Source: an uncultured Acetatifactor sp. (GTDB taxonomy: Bacteria; Bacillota; Clostridia; Lachnospirales; Lachnospiraceae). Taken from it: 64,000 bases of DNA. Both the position numbers and the translations under genes were made by a program. Below the pieces are notes generated by a model. It worked only from the letters and a program-made list of their open reading frames with translations, was not told the origin of the DNA and ran no database searches. Below, one piece after another: positions 33,787 through 41,099 of this stretch. Position 1 is the first letter of the stretch; every line of letters starts with the position of its first letter. Location of the stretch: the NCBI GenBank assembly GCA_910586775.1, contig CAJUJN010000017.1, positions 6,832 to 70,831 of the forward strand, read 5' to 3'.

Positions 33787-36087
33787 ATGCCGCGAAAGAG
33801 AAAGAGCCGTTCAAAGCTGCTTGCAAAGTATATCAAGATTAATTTCTTTGTCATTTTTCTACCCATTGCTGTGGGCAGTGTCATTTATTGTATTTCCATC
33901 CAGAAGAATTATATGGACAGGTACCTGAAAACCATAGAATATTCCGTCAATGAGAAGCTGTGGCAGCTGGAGGCCAGGACGCGTTCCTTTGCATCCACTG
34001 CGCAGCGGATTTGTCTGGACCAGGATTTTACGCCCTATCATCTGACGAATTTCTCGTATACAACCATCAATGCCATCAAGCGTCTGAAGACCTTCACGGC
34101 AGAGTCTGTCTATTTTCATGATCTGGTCATTCATCTGAATGATTCGGAGCAGGTGTATACAAGCAATGGAACTGTGGACGTGGAAACATTTATGAACAGT
34201 ACCTATCAGCTTGCGGACGGCTTTTCACGGGAGGATTTTCTGGAGCTTCTGCGGAGCAAAAAGTATTACGAATGTACCAGTGAAGGCCAGTATCTGACGT
34301 CAGGGGCTTTTCGGTACAGTGTGGTGACATATCCGTTGGGGAAGACAGGGAGCAGCTTTTACGGCACACTCCTGGGAATCTATGAAAATGACTGGGAGAA
34401 GACTTTTCAGACGGAGAAGGCGGAGAAGGATAAGCGGCTCGTAGTGGTCTGTACGGGAACCATGGAGATGCTCTATACTCAGATGCCGGACCGGGTCAGG
34501 GAAAATATCGATTTTCAGAAGGACCTTTCGGAACCGCTGGCAGGTCTTCTGAAGAACTGGGACAGGGAAGAGGAATACTGCAGCTTTCGGCTGGGCGGCG
34601 TAGGCTACATCGGAAAAATAGCCCATTCTGATCTGAACGGATGGTATCTGATCGACATGGTGGATGAAGCCAGTATCACCTGGGAACTGCTTCTGATGCA
34701 GCTGCCCATGCTGATCGGCATTTTTCTGAGCATGCTGCTTTTGACATTTTTCCTGAGCATCATCCTTTCCATGTACAATTATGTGCCCATACAGAAGCTT
34801 TACAATCTGTTTGACAAGAAAGAAAAGCGGAACAAACAGAAAGAGAAAGGAAAAAACGAACTGATGTTCCTGAACGAATATATCCGTAAAATGCTGGAAG
34901 AACAGGATGCCATGGGAGAACAGCTGGTGGCCAGCAGAAAGATTTCAAGGATGGAGCTGGTGGGCAGACTGCTGAGAGGCAGCCTGAATGCAGCGTCCTC
35001 TTCAGTGAAGGAGCAGCTTGCCGATATGGGGCTGCAGCTGGATAAAAAATATATGGCGGCCATGGTGCTGAAGGTTTCAGAGGAGGAAATGCCGGAGTTC
35101 GGACGGCGGCTTAAGGATGCTTCCGCGGAGAGGCAGGCGGAAGGCTTTTATCTGACGGAAGGAATCTATAAATACTATGACGCTTTCCTTGCCTGTACAG
35201 AGAAGGCGGAAGAGATTGCGGAATTCGCGGAATGGCTGATGGAATGGGCAGGAGAGCAGAGCGGCCTGCAGATAGGCATAGGCAATGTCTATGCCAGTGC
35301 GGAAAGCCTGAAATATTCTCTGATGGAGGCGATTATTGCGGTGGAGAGCAAGGAGGATAGCCTGGTGCTCTTCTCGGATCTGGCAGCAGATAAAAGCGAG
35401 GCATTTTACTGTAAGCCGTTGGAGAGCGAGCTGAAGCTGAAAATGGTTCTGGCCCAGGGGGCGGCGGAGAATCTGGAGGAGACACTGGATGAGCTCTACA
35501 GGGAATTGCTGAAGATAAGGCAGTCGGATTCCGACACTGTGCTGACTTTTCTGATGAACCGGATTATGGCGGTTTTGTTTGAGGATTCGCTGAGTCTGGA
35601 AGAGGGAGGCGGAGAGAGATACCTCCAATATACCAATATGGAAGAATTCTTCGAGAGACTCAGGGAATTCTGTGATGTGGAACTGGACCGTCGTCTGGAG
35701 CGGAAGGCTGCCCGGGAAGATAAGCGAATGCGGAAAATCCTGGATTTCATAGATGAAAATTTCATGCGCCAGGATATGTCCCTGGTGATGGTGGCGGGGG
35801 AATTCGAGATGACAGGCCCCTATCTGAGCAAGATTTTCAAAGGGGCTGTGGGGAAGAATTTTATAGAATATATTACGGATAAGAGACTGGAGATGGCGGC
35901 AGGGCTTCTGGTGGATACGGATGCACCGGTGGGAGAAATCGTATATCAGGTGGGGTACTCTGACGCGGCCAGCTTTACCAGGAAATTTACCAGACACTTT
36001 CTGATTTCTCCCGGCGCTTACAGAAAAGTGGAGCGGGAGAAGACAGGAAAGCGTGAGAATGGGGGTATTACGGATGAAAAAAATTGA
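33787..36087 (+). CDS. Membrane-bound AraC-family transcription regulator (YesS/YtdP-like)
   Basis: 766 residues. A basic N-terminus leads into a first membrane helix (about 16-38). An extracellular sensor domain (about 40-300), a second helix (about 301-331), a cytoplasmic linker with coiled-coil character, a middle domain, and a C-terminal AraC DNA-binding domain (about 648-748: KILDFIDENFMRQDMSLVMV, GYSDAASFTRKFTRHF) follow. Such regulators sense extracellular sugars and activate the neighbouring importer without a kinase partner. It stands directly downstream of the LplB/YtcP/lipoprotein operon. Its last 14 bases overlap the next gene. Confidence 0.9.
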   Translation: MPRKRKSRSKLLAKYIKINFFVIFLPIAVGSVIYCISIQKNYMDRYLKTIEYSVNEKLWQLEARTRSFASTAQRICLDQDFTPYHLTNFSYTTINAIKRLKTFTAESVYFHDLVIHLNDSEQVYTSNGTVDVETFMNSTYQLADGFSREDFLELLRSKKYYECTSEGQYLTSGAFRYSVVTYPLGKTGSSFYGTLLGIYENDWEKTFQTEKAEKDKRLVVVCTGTMEMLYTQMPDRVRENIDFQKDLSEPLAGLLKNWDREEEYCSFRLGGVGYIGKIAHSDLNGWYLIDMVDEASITWELLLMQLPMLIGIFLSMLLLTFFLSIILSMYNYVPIQKLYNLFDKKEKRNKQKEKGKNELMFLNEYIRKMLEEQDAMGEQLVASRKISRMELVGRLLRGSLNAASSSVKEQLADMGLQLDKKYMAAMVLKVSEEEMPEFGRRLKDASAERQAEGFYLTEGIYKYYDAFLACTEKAEEIAEFAEWLMEWAGEQSGLQIGIGNVYASAESLKYSLMEAIIAVESKEDSLVLFSDLAADKSEAFYCKPLESELKLKMVLAQGAAENLEETLDELYRELLKIRQSDSDTVLTFLMNRIMAVLFEDSLSLEEGGGERYLQYTNMEEFFERLREFCDVELDRRLERKAAREDKRMRKILDFIDENFMRQDMSLVMVAGEFEMTGPYLSKIFKGAVGKNFIEYITDKRLEMAAGLLVDTDAPVGEIVYQVGYSDAASFTRKFTRHFLISPGAYRKVEREKTGKRENGGITDEKN

Positions 36088-36910
36088 AATGTGGAGAGAC
36101 CAAGGCTTTCGGAAGGGATTTCGGGTACATGGCGGCACCCATGAAGAAGGATATGTAGGAGAACTGCACTGGGAAGAGGCTGCGGGAAGCTGTGACTGGA
36201 CGCTGGCGCAATGGGCCTGCAGACATAATATTGCGGAGGGGACAAGGGAAGGGGACGCTTATGCCACACCGTCCCAGACCGTGGAGAGATATCAGGAAGA
36301 CGAAGATGTAGTACTGACGCTGGAATTGCGTGCTTCCCGTGAGTATGAGTGTGCAAGGCAGGAGGGGCAGGACTGGCCGCATCTGCTGCTGGGGCAGGAG
36401 ATGGGAGAACGCTGTCCGTCATTGGAGCAGCTGGAACGGCTGGAATTTGTATCCGAAGTGAAGGTTGGATACTGCAGCTGCGGGATGGAGAAGCCGGTCC
36501 CGGGACTTCACGCAGCCCAGGCCAATCTTTTTCTCACCGTGACACATCGGGATACGGGTAACATGTATTGGTTCGGGATTCCCTATTATGACAGCAGGTA
36601 TTCCATGCAGGATGCCTATCTGGCGGAAGACGGGGGTAAGGCGGATGCCTCTCACAGGCTGATTTATATTATTCCCCAGGAGCGGCTTACGGACAGAGGG
36701 CTTACAGCTTGCGATTGGGTGGTATATCGCAGAGATATCCTGCCGGATATTTTAGAGGGGCTCAGGCTGGGAGTGGAAAAGGGATTTCTGGAGACGGCAG
36801 ACAGCTCAGGGTACCGGATCACTTCCATGAATTTCGGATGGGAAATGCCCGGTACCTATGATGCCAGCCTTATGATCAGGCGGCTGTCTCTGACAGGATG
36901 GGTGCGCTGA
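36074..36910 (+). CDS. Unrecognised cytoplasmic protein coupled to the AraC gene
   Basis: About 278 residues from ATG 36074, which lies inside the end of the AraC gene (overlap 14 bases). A GGGGG tract about 9 bases upstream makes this start more likely than ATG 36053. I do not recognise the family. There is no signal peptide or membrane helix. It is rich in Trp, Tyr and acidic residues. The C-terminal SMNFGWEMPGTYDASLMIRR followed by LSL reads like the closing strands of a jelly-roll (concanavalin-like) fold, so carbohydrate binding or lyase-like activity is conceivable. Its place between a sugar-responsive regulator and an esterase suggests a role in glycan use. Confidence 0.6.
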   Translation: MKKIEMWRDQGFRKGFRVHGGTHEEGYVGELHWEEAAGSCDWTLAQWACRHNIAEGTREGDAYATPSQTVERYQEDEDVVLTLELRASREYECARQEGQDWPHLLLGQEMGERCPSLEQLERLEFVSEVKVGYCSCGMEKPVPGLHAAQANLFLTVTHRDTGNMYWFGIPYYDSRYSMQDAYLAEDGGKADASHRLIYIIPQERLTDRGLTACDWVVYRRDILPDILEGLRLGVEKGFLETADSSGYRITSMNFGWEMPGTYDASLMIRRLSLTGWVR

Positions 36911-36920
36911 GCAAGTGTTC

Positions 36921-37994
36921 TCAGACAGGCTCAGATGTGATGTCTTCTCCAAGAGTTGCCAGCATAACCTGGGCCTGCAGGCGTGCAAGGAAGTCATTCG
37001 GATGATTTACATGGTTGCCCGTCATATCAAGGTAGGGTTTGCGCTTCAGGAAGGCCTGGTGCATGGCGGTCACATCGGCTACGGCGGTTCCGGTCTGCTT
37101 CAGGGAGAGGAGCATATCCCGGTTTTCCATGTGGAAGCCGGTAAAGCCGGCAGCCTTGGGATTGGGCAGGATGGATGCCACAAGCACAAATTCGGCAGCC
37201 GGACAGGTGCCGTGTATGATATGCATGATGGTCCGGATATTTCTGCGGAAGTCCGCAGGCGGTACCTTGAGGCTTCCGTCGTTCATACCGAAGGCAATCC
37301 AGACCAGATCAGGCAGGAAGTTGCGGGCGGCAGCTTCTGCCTGATCTACACCCCATGCCGAAACCTGGCCGCCCATTGCCGTGCTTTGGACGGGGATGGA
37401 CAGACCGTGATTTCTGCCAAGGCCTTCTGCCGCAAGCTGCCACCAGGAACCCAGATAGGGCGGAACATGCAGAGGGCCGGAAGAATTGGCGCCTTCTGTG
37501 ATGCTGTCCCCCATCACAAGGAGCCGCGGTGCATGTCCGGAGGAAAGCAGGGCGCGGGTTTGGGGCAGAAGATGAGACTGGCTCCGGGGGACGGTGTCTG
37601 TCCAACTGCCGGAATGGGTGTAGGTAACGAGAGTCTGCATTCTGTGAAAACAGTCTCCCTCGGAGAAGAAGAGGTATCCGCCGCCGGTTTTGGGAAAGGA
37701 ATGTCCTTCTATGGGAGCCTGGGGATAGAGTTTTTCGTAATCCTGACAGGGGATGGAAGAGCCGGGAAGCCATTCCAGGGCATGACCGTGGACAGCGTAG
37801 TCCTTACCGGGGATGTAGACAGTACCGGTATCGGAACTTTCCACAGATAAAATTTTATCGGGCGGATACAGCAGGGCAGCCGGCAGAGGCTGCCCGTTTT
37901 TGTCTCTTCTGAAGAGGACGGATTCCCGGTATATGGTGCCAAAGGACCAGTAGGGGATGAGGTATTCTTGCGGAGAAATGGCGGGTCGGTTCAT
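36921..37994 (-). CDS. SGNH/GDSL-family esterase
   Basis: 357 residues on the minus strand, convergent with the preceding gene (10-base gap). An N-terminal beta-rich domain (about 1-150) precedes an SGNH hydrolase domain: LLVMGDSITEGANS (nucleophile Ser), Gly in TAMGGQVSAWG, Asn in WIAFGMNDGS, and a C-terminal DMTGNHVNHPNDF holding the catalytic Asp-x-x-His pair. The jelly-roll-plus-SGNH layout resembles polysaccharide deacetylating esterases. There is no signal peptide, so it would act on imported acetylated oligosaccharides. It is downstream of the GH gene at 38149-39402 and probably in one operon with it. Confidence 0.85.
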   Translation of the reverse strand: MNRPAISPQEYLIPYWSFGTIYRESVLFRRDKNGQPLPAALLYPPDKILSVESSDTGTVYIPGKDYAVHGHALEWLPGSSIPCQDYEKLYPQAPIEGHSFPKTGGGYLFFSEGDCFHRMQTLVTYTHSGSWTDTVPRSQSHLLPQTRALLSSGHAPRLLVMGDSITEGANSSGPLHVPPYLGSWWQLAAEGLGRNHGLSIPVQSTAMGGQVSAWGVDQAEAAARNFLPDLVWIAFGMNDGSLKVPPADFRRNIRTIMHIIHGTCPAAEFVLVASILPNPKAAGFTGFHMENRDMLLSLKQTGTAVADVTAMHQAFLKRKPYLDMTGNHVNHPNDFLARLQAQVMLATLGEDITSEPV

Positions 37995-38148
37995 TTTCGG
38001 TTCCTTTCTTTGTTTTCTTTAGGACCTGATTTCCTGCCGTATGCTGCGGGAGAGCTGTTTTCGTGATTTCTGTGACAGGCTCTTTTAAAGGCTTCTGTCT
38101 TTCGACATCCGGCAGGAAGGCCGGAAAAAGGATTTTGCAGGGGTAGTG

Positions 38149-39402
38149 CTAAAACTCAAAGCAGCATGGCTTGCCGTCAAGATAAGCCGCCATATTCAGT
38201 ACCAGTGCATTCCAGTTGATAAAATTGGGTGTCATTATGGCTTCTCCGGTATCCGGATGGTAATACTCATGCAGTGTCCCCGTGCGGGCGATATCCTGAC
38301 CGAACAGCCGGATGGTGGCTTCCGCCAGCCAGGCGGCATCTTCTTCATAACCATACTTCAGCATGGCCCGCCAGCTGAGATAGTTGGCGACTCCCCAGAC
38401 AGGACCCCGCCAGTTGGAAGGATTATTGGTGGCGGACAGGTCATACATTTTTTCCAGTCTTGACAGGGAGCGGATTCCGTATCTTGCGCGGTAGGTGTTG
38501 GTCTCCCTGAACCGCTTTATGACGGCTTCCGCCTGCCCGGCATCTGCGATTCCCGCCCAGAGGGGCAGAATGTTGCTCCATACGTCAAACCGCATCAGCA
38601 GACATTCCCAGTCCCTGGGGGCACCGCTGTGCAGGCCGGTGATATTCTGGTTGGGCAGCAGATTCAGGTCCACGGAATAAAAGCACTTATCGCGCTCGTC
38701 GAAGCAATGCCGGGAAACGGCTGCTCTTAGCTTGGCGGCTTTCTGCTTCCAGTACATTGCGGCGGACATGTTGTCTTTATGCTCATAGAGGGCGCCCAAA
38801 GCCAGCATTTCCCTGTACAGAAAGCTGTTCAGCAGGATGGAACCGGAACTTTTTTCCGGACGGAAGTAAGTGCAGGGGTCATTGTCCACGCCGATGGCCA
38901 GGTCATCCTGCCAGAAATACAGCCCTGTGGCCTCATGGCAGAAATGGGTTTCATATGTGGTGAGGAAGGACACGGCGGTGTCAAGTACCGTATCCGGAAT
39001 CTCTGTTCCGCAGGACTGGAGGAAAGCGGCATGCTGTGCATAGACCGGTTTGTGCATATTGCTCCAGTGTTCTGCGGAAGGCGCTTTAAAGAGAGTCTGT
39101 CCGCTTTTTTCGATGCAGATGGGCATATAGCCTTCGGGCGTGGTATGCTCCGCAAAGTTCTGCAGACACCCCAGCTCGAAACGGGGCAGCAGGGCAGCGA
39201 ATGCACTGTCAGTGAGCGCATACTGCCGCAGTGCCACATTGCTCATCCAGGAGTCCCAGTCCCAGAGCGTGGTGGAGTAAAACCGGCTGCCGGGGACGAT
39301 ATAAGGGTGAGAGAGGATGCCTGAAGGTTCGCAGAGCATCTGTTCGGCGTACTGCCCGATGTATTCCGCAATTTGTTCTTTGTAATCCGTAAGGTCACTC
39401 AT
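38149..39402 (-). CDS. GH63/GH37-like (alpha/alpha)6 glycoside hydrolase
   Basis: 417 residues, minus strand. The pattern FYSTTLWDWDSWMSNVALRQ, the middle WQDDLAIGVDNDP, SNWRGPVWGVANYLSWRAML and TLHEYYHPDTGEAIMTPNF match the MGH1-type/trehalase-like clan (GH63, GH37). In these enzymes the Asp of the D-x-D segments and the Glu of HEYYHPDTGE are candidate catalytic acids. It is shorter than GH63 enzymes with extra N-terminal domains. No signal peptide is present, so it is cytoplasmic. The promoter at 39656-39684 reads into it, with a leader of about 250 bases. Confidence 0.85.
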   Translation of the reverse strand: MSDLTDYKEQIAEYIGQYAEQMLCEPSGILSHPYIVPGSRFYSTTLWDWDSWMSNVALRQYALTDSAFAALLPRFELGCLQNFAEHTTPEGYMPICIEKSGQTLFKAPSAEHWSNMHKPVYAQHAAFLQSCGTEIPDTVLDTAVSFLTTYETHFCHEATGLYFWQDDLAIGVDNDPCTYFRPEKSSGSILLNSFLYREMLALGALYEHKDNMSAAMYWKQKAAKLRAAVSRHCFDERDKCFYSVDLNLLPNQNITGLHSGAPRDWECLLMRFDVWSNILPLWAGIADAGQAEAVIKRFRETNTYRARYGIRSLSRLEKMYDLSATNNPSNWRGPVWGVANYLSWRAMLKYGYEEDAAWLAEATIRLFGQDIARTGTLHEYYHPDTGEAIMTPNFINWNALVLNMAAYLDGKPCCFEF

Positions 39403-39524
39403 AATTTAATCTCCTGGTTTTATTTTTATGATTGCTCCGCCCGGTGCCGGCATGAGTGTTTTCATTTCTGTTCCGGATGCAGAGATGGACTGATTCCGGG
39501 CACCGGATGGGCCGTTGTTTTTCT

Positions 39525-39556
39525 ACCTGTGCGGTTGCAATCCACTGCACAGGTGG
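39525..39556 (+). repeat. Dispersed long-hairpin element, short copy F1
   Basis: ACCTGTGC (39525-39532) and GCACAGGT (39547-39554) pair perfectly, and GGTTGCAATCC follows the left arm as in the longer copies. It lies in the leader of the minus-strand GH operon. Confidence 0.65.
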
Positions 39557-39655
39557 TTGTTTTTTTGTGCCGTTGCTTCTTCAGGACCGATTCAGGAAAA
39601 TGGAGGGACCGGTCAAGGCAGCAAATTCCTGTTCCGGGTTTTTGGTATAGTCTGG

Positions 39656-39684
39656 ATTATACATCTGTTTTCGGCGCAAGTCAA
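39656..39684 (-). promoter_or_regulatory. Consensus promoter for the GH-esterase operon
   Basis: On the minus strand: TTGACT (39684-39679), 17-base spacer, TATAAT (39661-39656). Confidence 0.8.
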
Positions 39685-39779
39685 TAAATATATGGTTAAT
39701 TTATATGAAAAAATCATATAAAACTGGATTTGTATTATATATGATATCGCAAACATTTTCAAAAACTATGTTTTTTGCA

Positions 39780-39809
39780 TTGACAGGGTTTCGCAGGGAG
39801 TGATAAAAT
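39780..39809 (+). promoter_or_regulatory. Promoter of the LacI-family gene
   Basis: TTGACA (39780-39785), 18-base spacer, TAAAAT (39804-39809). Hairpin element F2 would lie entirely in the transcribed leader. Confidence 0.6.
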
Positions 39810-39813
39810 AATT

Positions 39814-39910
39814 CCACCTGTGTGGTTGCAATCAAATGGCTTGCCTGCATGCAAGCCATTTGATTGCAATGCAGACGAGCCACTGGATTAGCAACCCGCC
39901 GCACAGGTGG
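39814..39910 (+). repeat. Dispersed long-hairpin element, copy F2
   Basis: Outer arms are CCACCTGTGTGGTTGC and GCAACCCGCCGCACAGGTGG. Inside is a perfect 19-bp stem (39826-39844 with 39851-39869) with loop CTGCAT. It occupies the LacI gene leader, ending 33 bases before the start codon. Confidence 0.8.
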
Positions 39911-39943
39911 AAATAATTTCATTGCGAGACGGGGAGGTACATT

Positions 39944-41032
39944 ATGGCGACCTTGAATGATGTGGCCCGGGAAGCGGGGGTATCACCCATGACAGTATCC
40001 AGGGTAATGAACGGCAGCAGTGCAGTGGCTGAAAAGACCCGGAAGCGGGTGCTGGAGGTTGTGGACAGGCTCCGTTACCAGCCCAATCTCCTGGCGAAGA
40101 GCCTGTCGGCGGACAGAATGCATACCATCGGTGTGGCGGTTACAGGGGTGGAGAACCCCATGTATTCCCTGATGGTGTCGGGAATATACAGGGAAGCCGC
40201 GGCGTGCGGATACGATGTGATGCTTGCATGCAGCCATGACCTGGAAAGTACGGAAAAAAGTCTGCTGAATCTGCTGAATAAAAGGGTGAGCGGGCTGGTG
40301 ATGCTGCCGGTGGAGTATCATGCCGGCGGAAGAGAGGAGAACATGCGTCAGATGGGGCGTCTCAGCGAAGTTTTCCCGGAATTGATGGAAAAATATGCGC
40401 CGGTTAATTTTCCGGTGGTTTCTGTGGGCAGACAGCTTCAGAAAGGGACAGGAGTCCGGGTGATAGCGGATTATGAGGCAGGTGCCGCCCTGGCAGTCGC
40501 CTGCCTGGCGGAAAAGGGGCACAGGAGAATCGGATTTCTGTCCCACAGCTGCCGGCAGCAGGGTATCTGGCGGGAGCGTTTCCGGGGGTTTGAACGGGAA
40601 GCTGCCCGGAGAGGAATGGAGGTTTTGCCGGAATGGATTGTATACAGCGAGGAGAATGTGGCGTCTGCCCGCTTGGCAGTGGAAGGAATGCTGTCCGCGG
40701 AGAGACTGCCCACTGCCATATACTGCGCCAATGATGTGATGGCGGCAGGAGCGTGCCAGGCACTGGCTGCCGGAGGGCTCAGGATTCCTGAGGACATATC
40801 CGTAATAGGACATGACGGCAGGGATTTTGGGGAAATGCTTTATCCGGCTCTGACTACGGTGGCGATTGACCCGGTGGGAATCGGGAGAGAAACCGTGAGG
40901 GCGCTGCTGAAGCTGGCTTCTTCCGGTGAATCAGAAGGCGGACGCAGTGGCCTGGAAACGGGAGATGTGATGGTGAAGCCGAAGCTTGTGGAAAGAGAGT
41001 CGGTGGCATGTGTTCCGGGTTCCGGCTGTTGA
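39944..41032 (+). CDS. LacI-family transcription regulator
   Basis: 362 residues. An N-terminal helix-turn-helix MATLNDVAREAGVSPMTVSR with the hinge RYQPNLLAKSLSADRMHTIG is followed by a periplasmic-binding-like effector domain (IGVAVTGVENPMYSLMVSGI, YCANDVMAAGACQAL, ISVIGHDGRDFGEMLYPALT). It represses sugar genes until an inducer binds. GGGGAGG lies before ATG 39944. It is divergent from the GH-esterase operon and upstream of the rhamnosidase, which starts only 67 bases after its stop. It probably controls both. Confidence 0.93.
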   Translation: MATLNDVAREAGVSPMTVSRVMNGSSAVAEKTRKRVLEVVDRLRYQPNLLAKSLSADRMHTIGVAVTGVENPMYSLMVSGIYREAAACGYDVMLACSHDLESTEKSLLNLLNKRVSGLVMLPVEYHAGGREENMRQMGRLSEVFPELMEKYAPVNFPVVSVGRQLQKGTGVRVIADYEAGAALAVACLAEKGHRRIGFLSHSCRQQGIWRERFRGFEREAARRGMEVLPEWIVYSEENVASARLAVEGMLSAERLPTAIYCANDVMAAGACQALAAGGLRIPEDISVIGHDGRDFGEMLYPALTTVAIDPVGIGRETVRALLKLASSGESEGGRSGLETGDVMVKPKLVERESVACVPGSGC

Positions 41033-41099
41033 CAGCGTAACAGCGATATATGAGCGTTATAACAGGACTGCGGAGAAAGGGCTATGGAGGATGGAAGGT

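Larger units (their letters stand above)
39403..39943. other. Divergent regulatory region between GH operon and lacI-type gene
   Basis: This 541-base gap has a consensus minus-strand promoter (39656-39684), a plus-strand promoter (39780-39809) and two copies of the ACCTGTGCGGTTGCAATC hairpin family (39525-39556, 39814-39910). An AT-rich centre (39690-39780) lies between the promoters and is the likely operator zone, although I could not pick out a single LacI operator. Confidence 0.6.

Noticed and set aside
36915..37850. 311-codon plus-strand frame opposite the SGNH esterase
   Set aside because: The minus strand carries a complete GDSIT/GMNDG/NHPND esterase; the plus frame has no motif.
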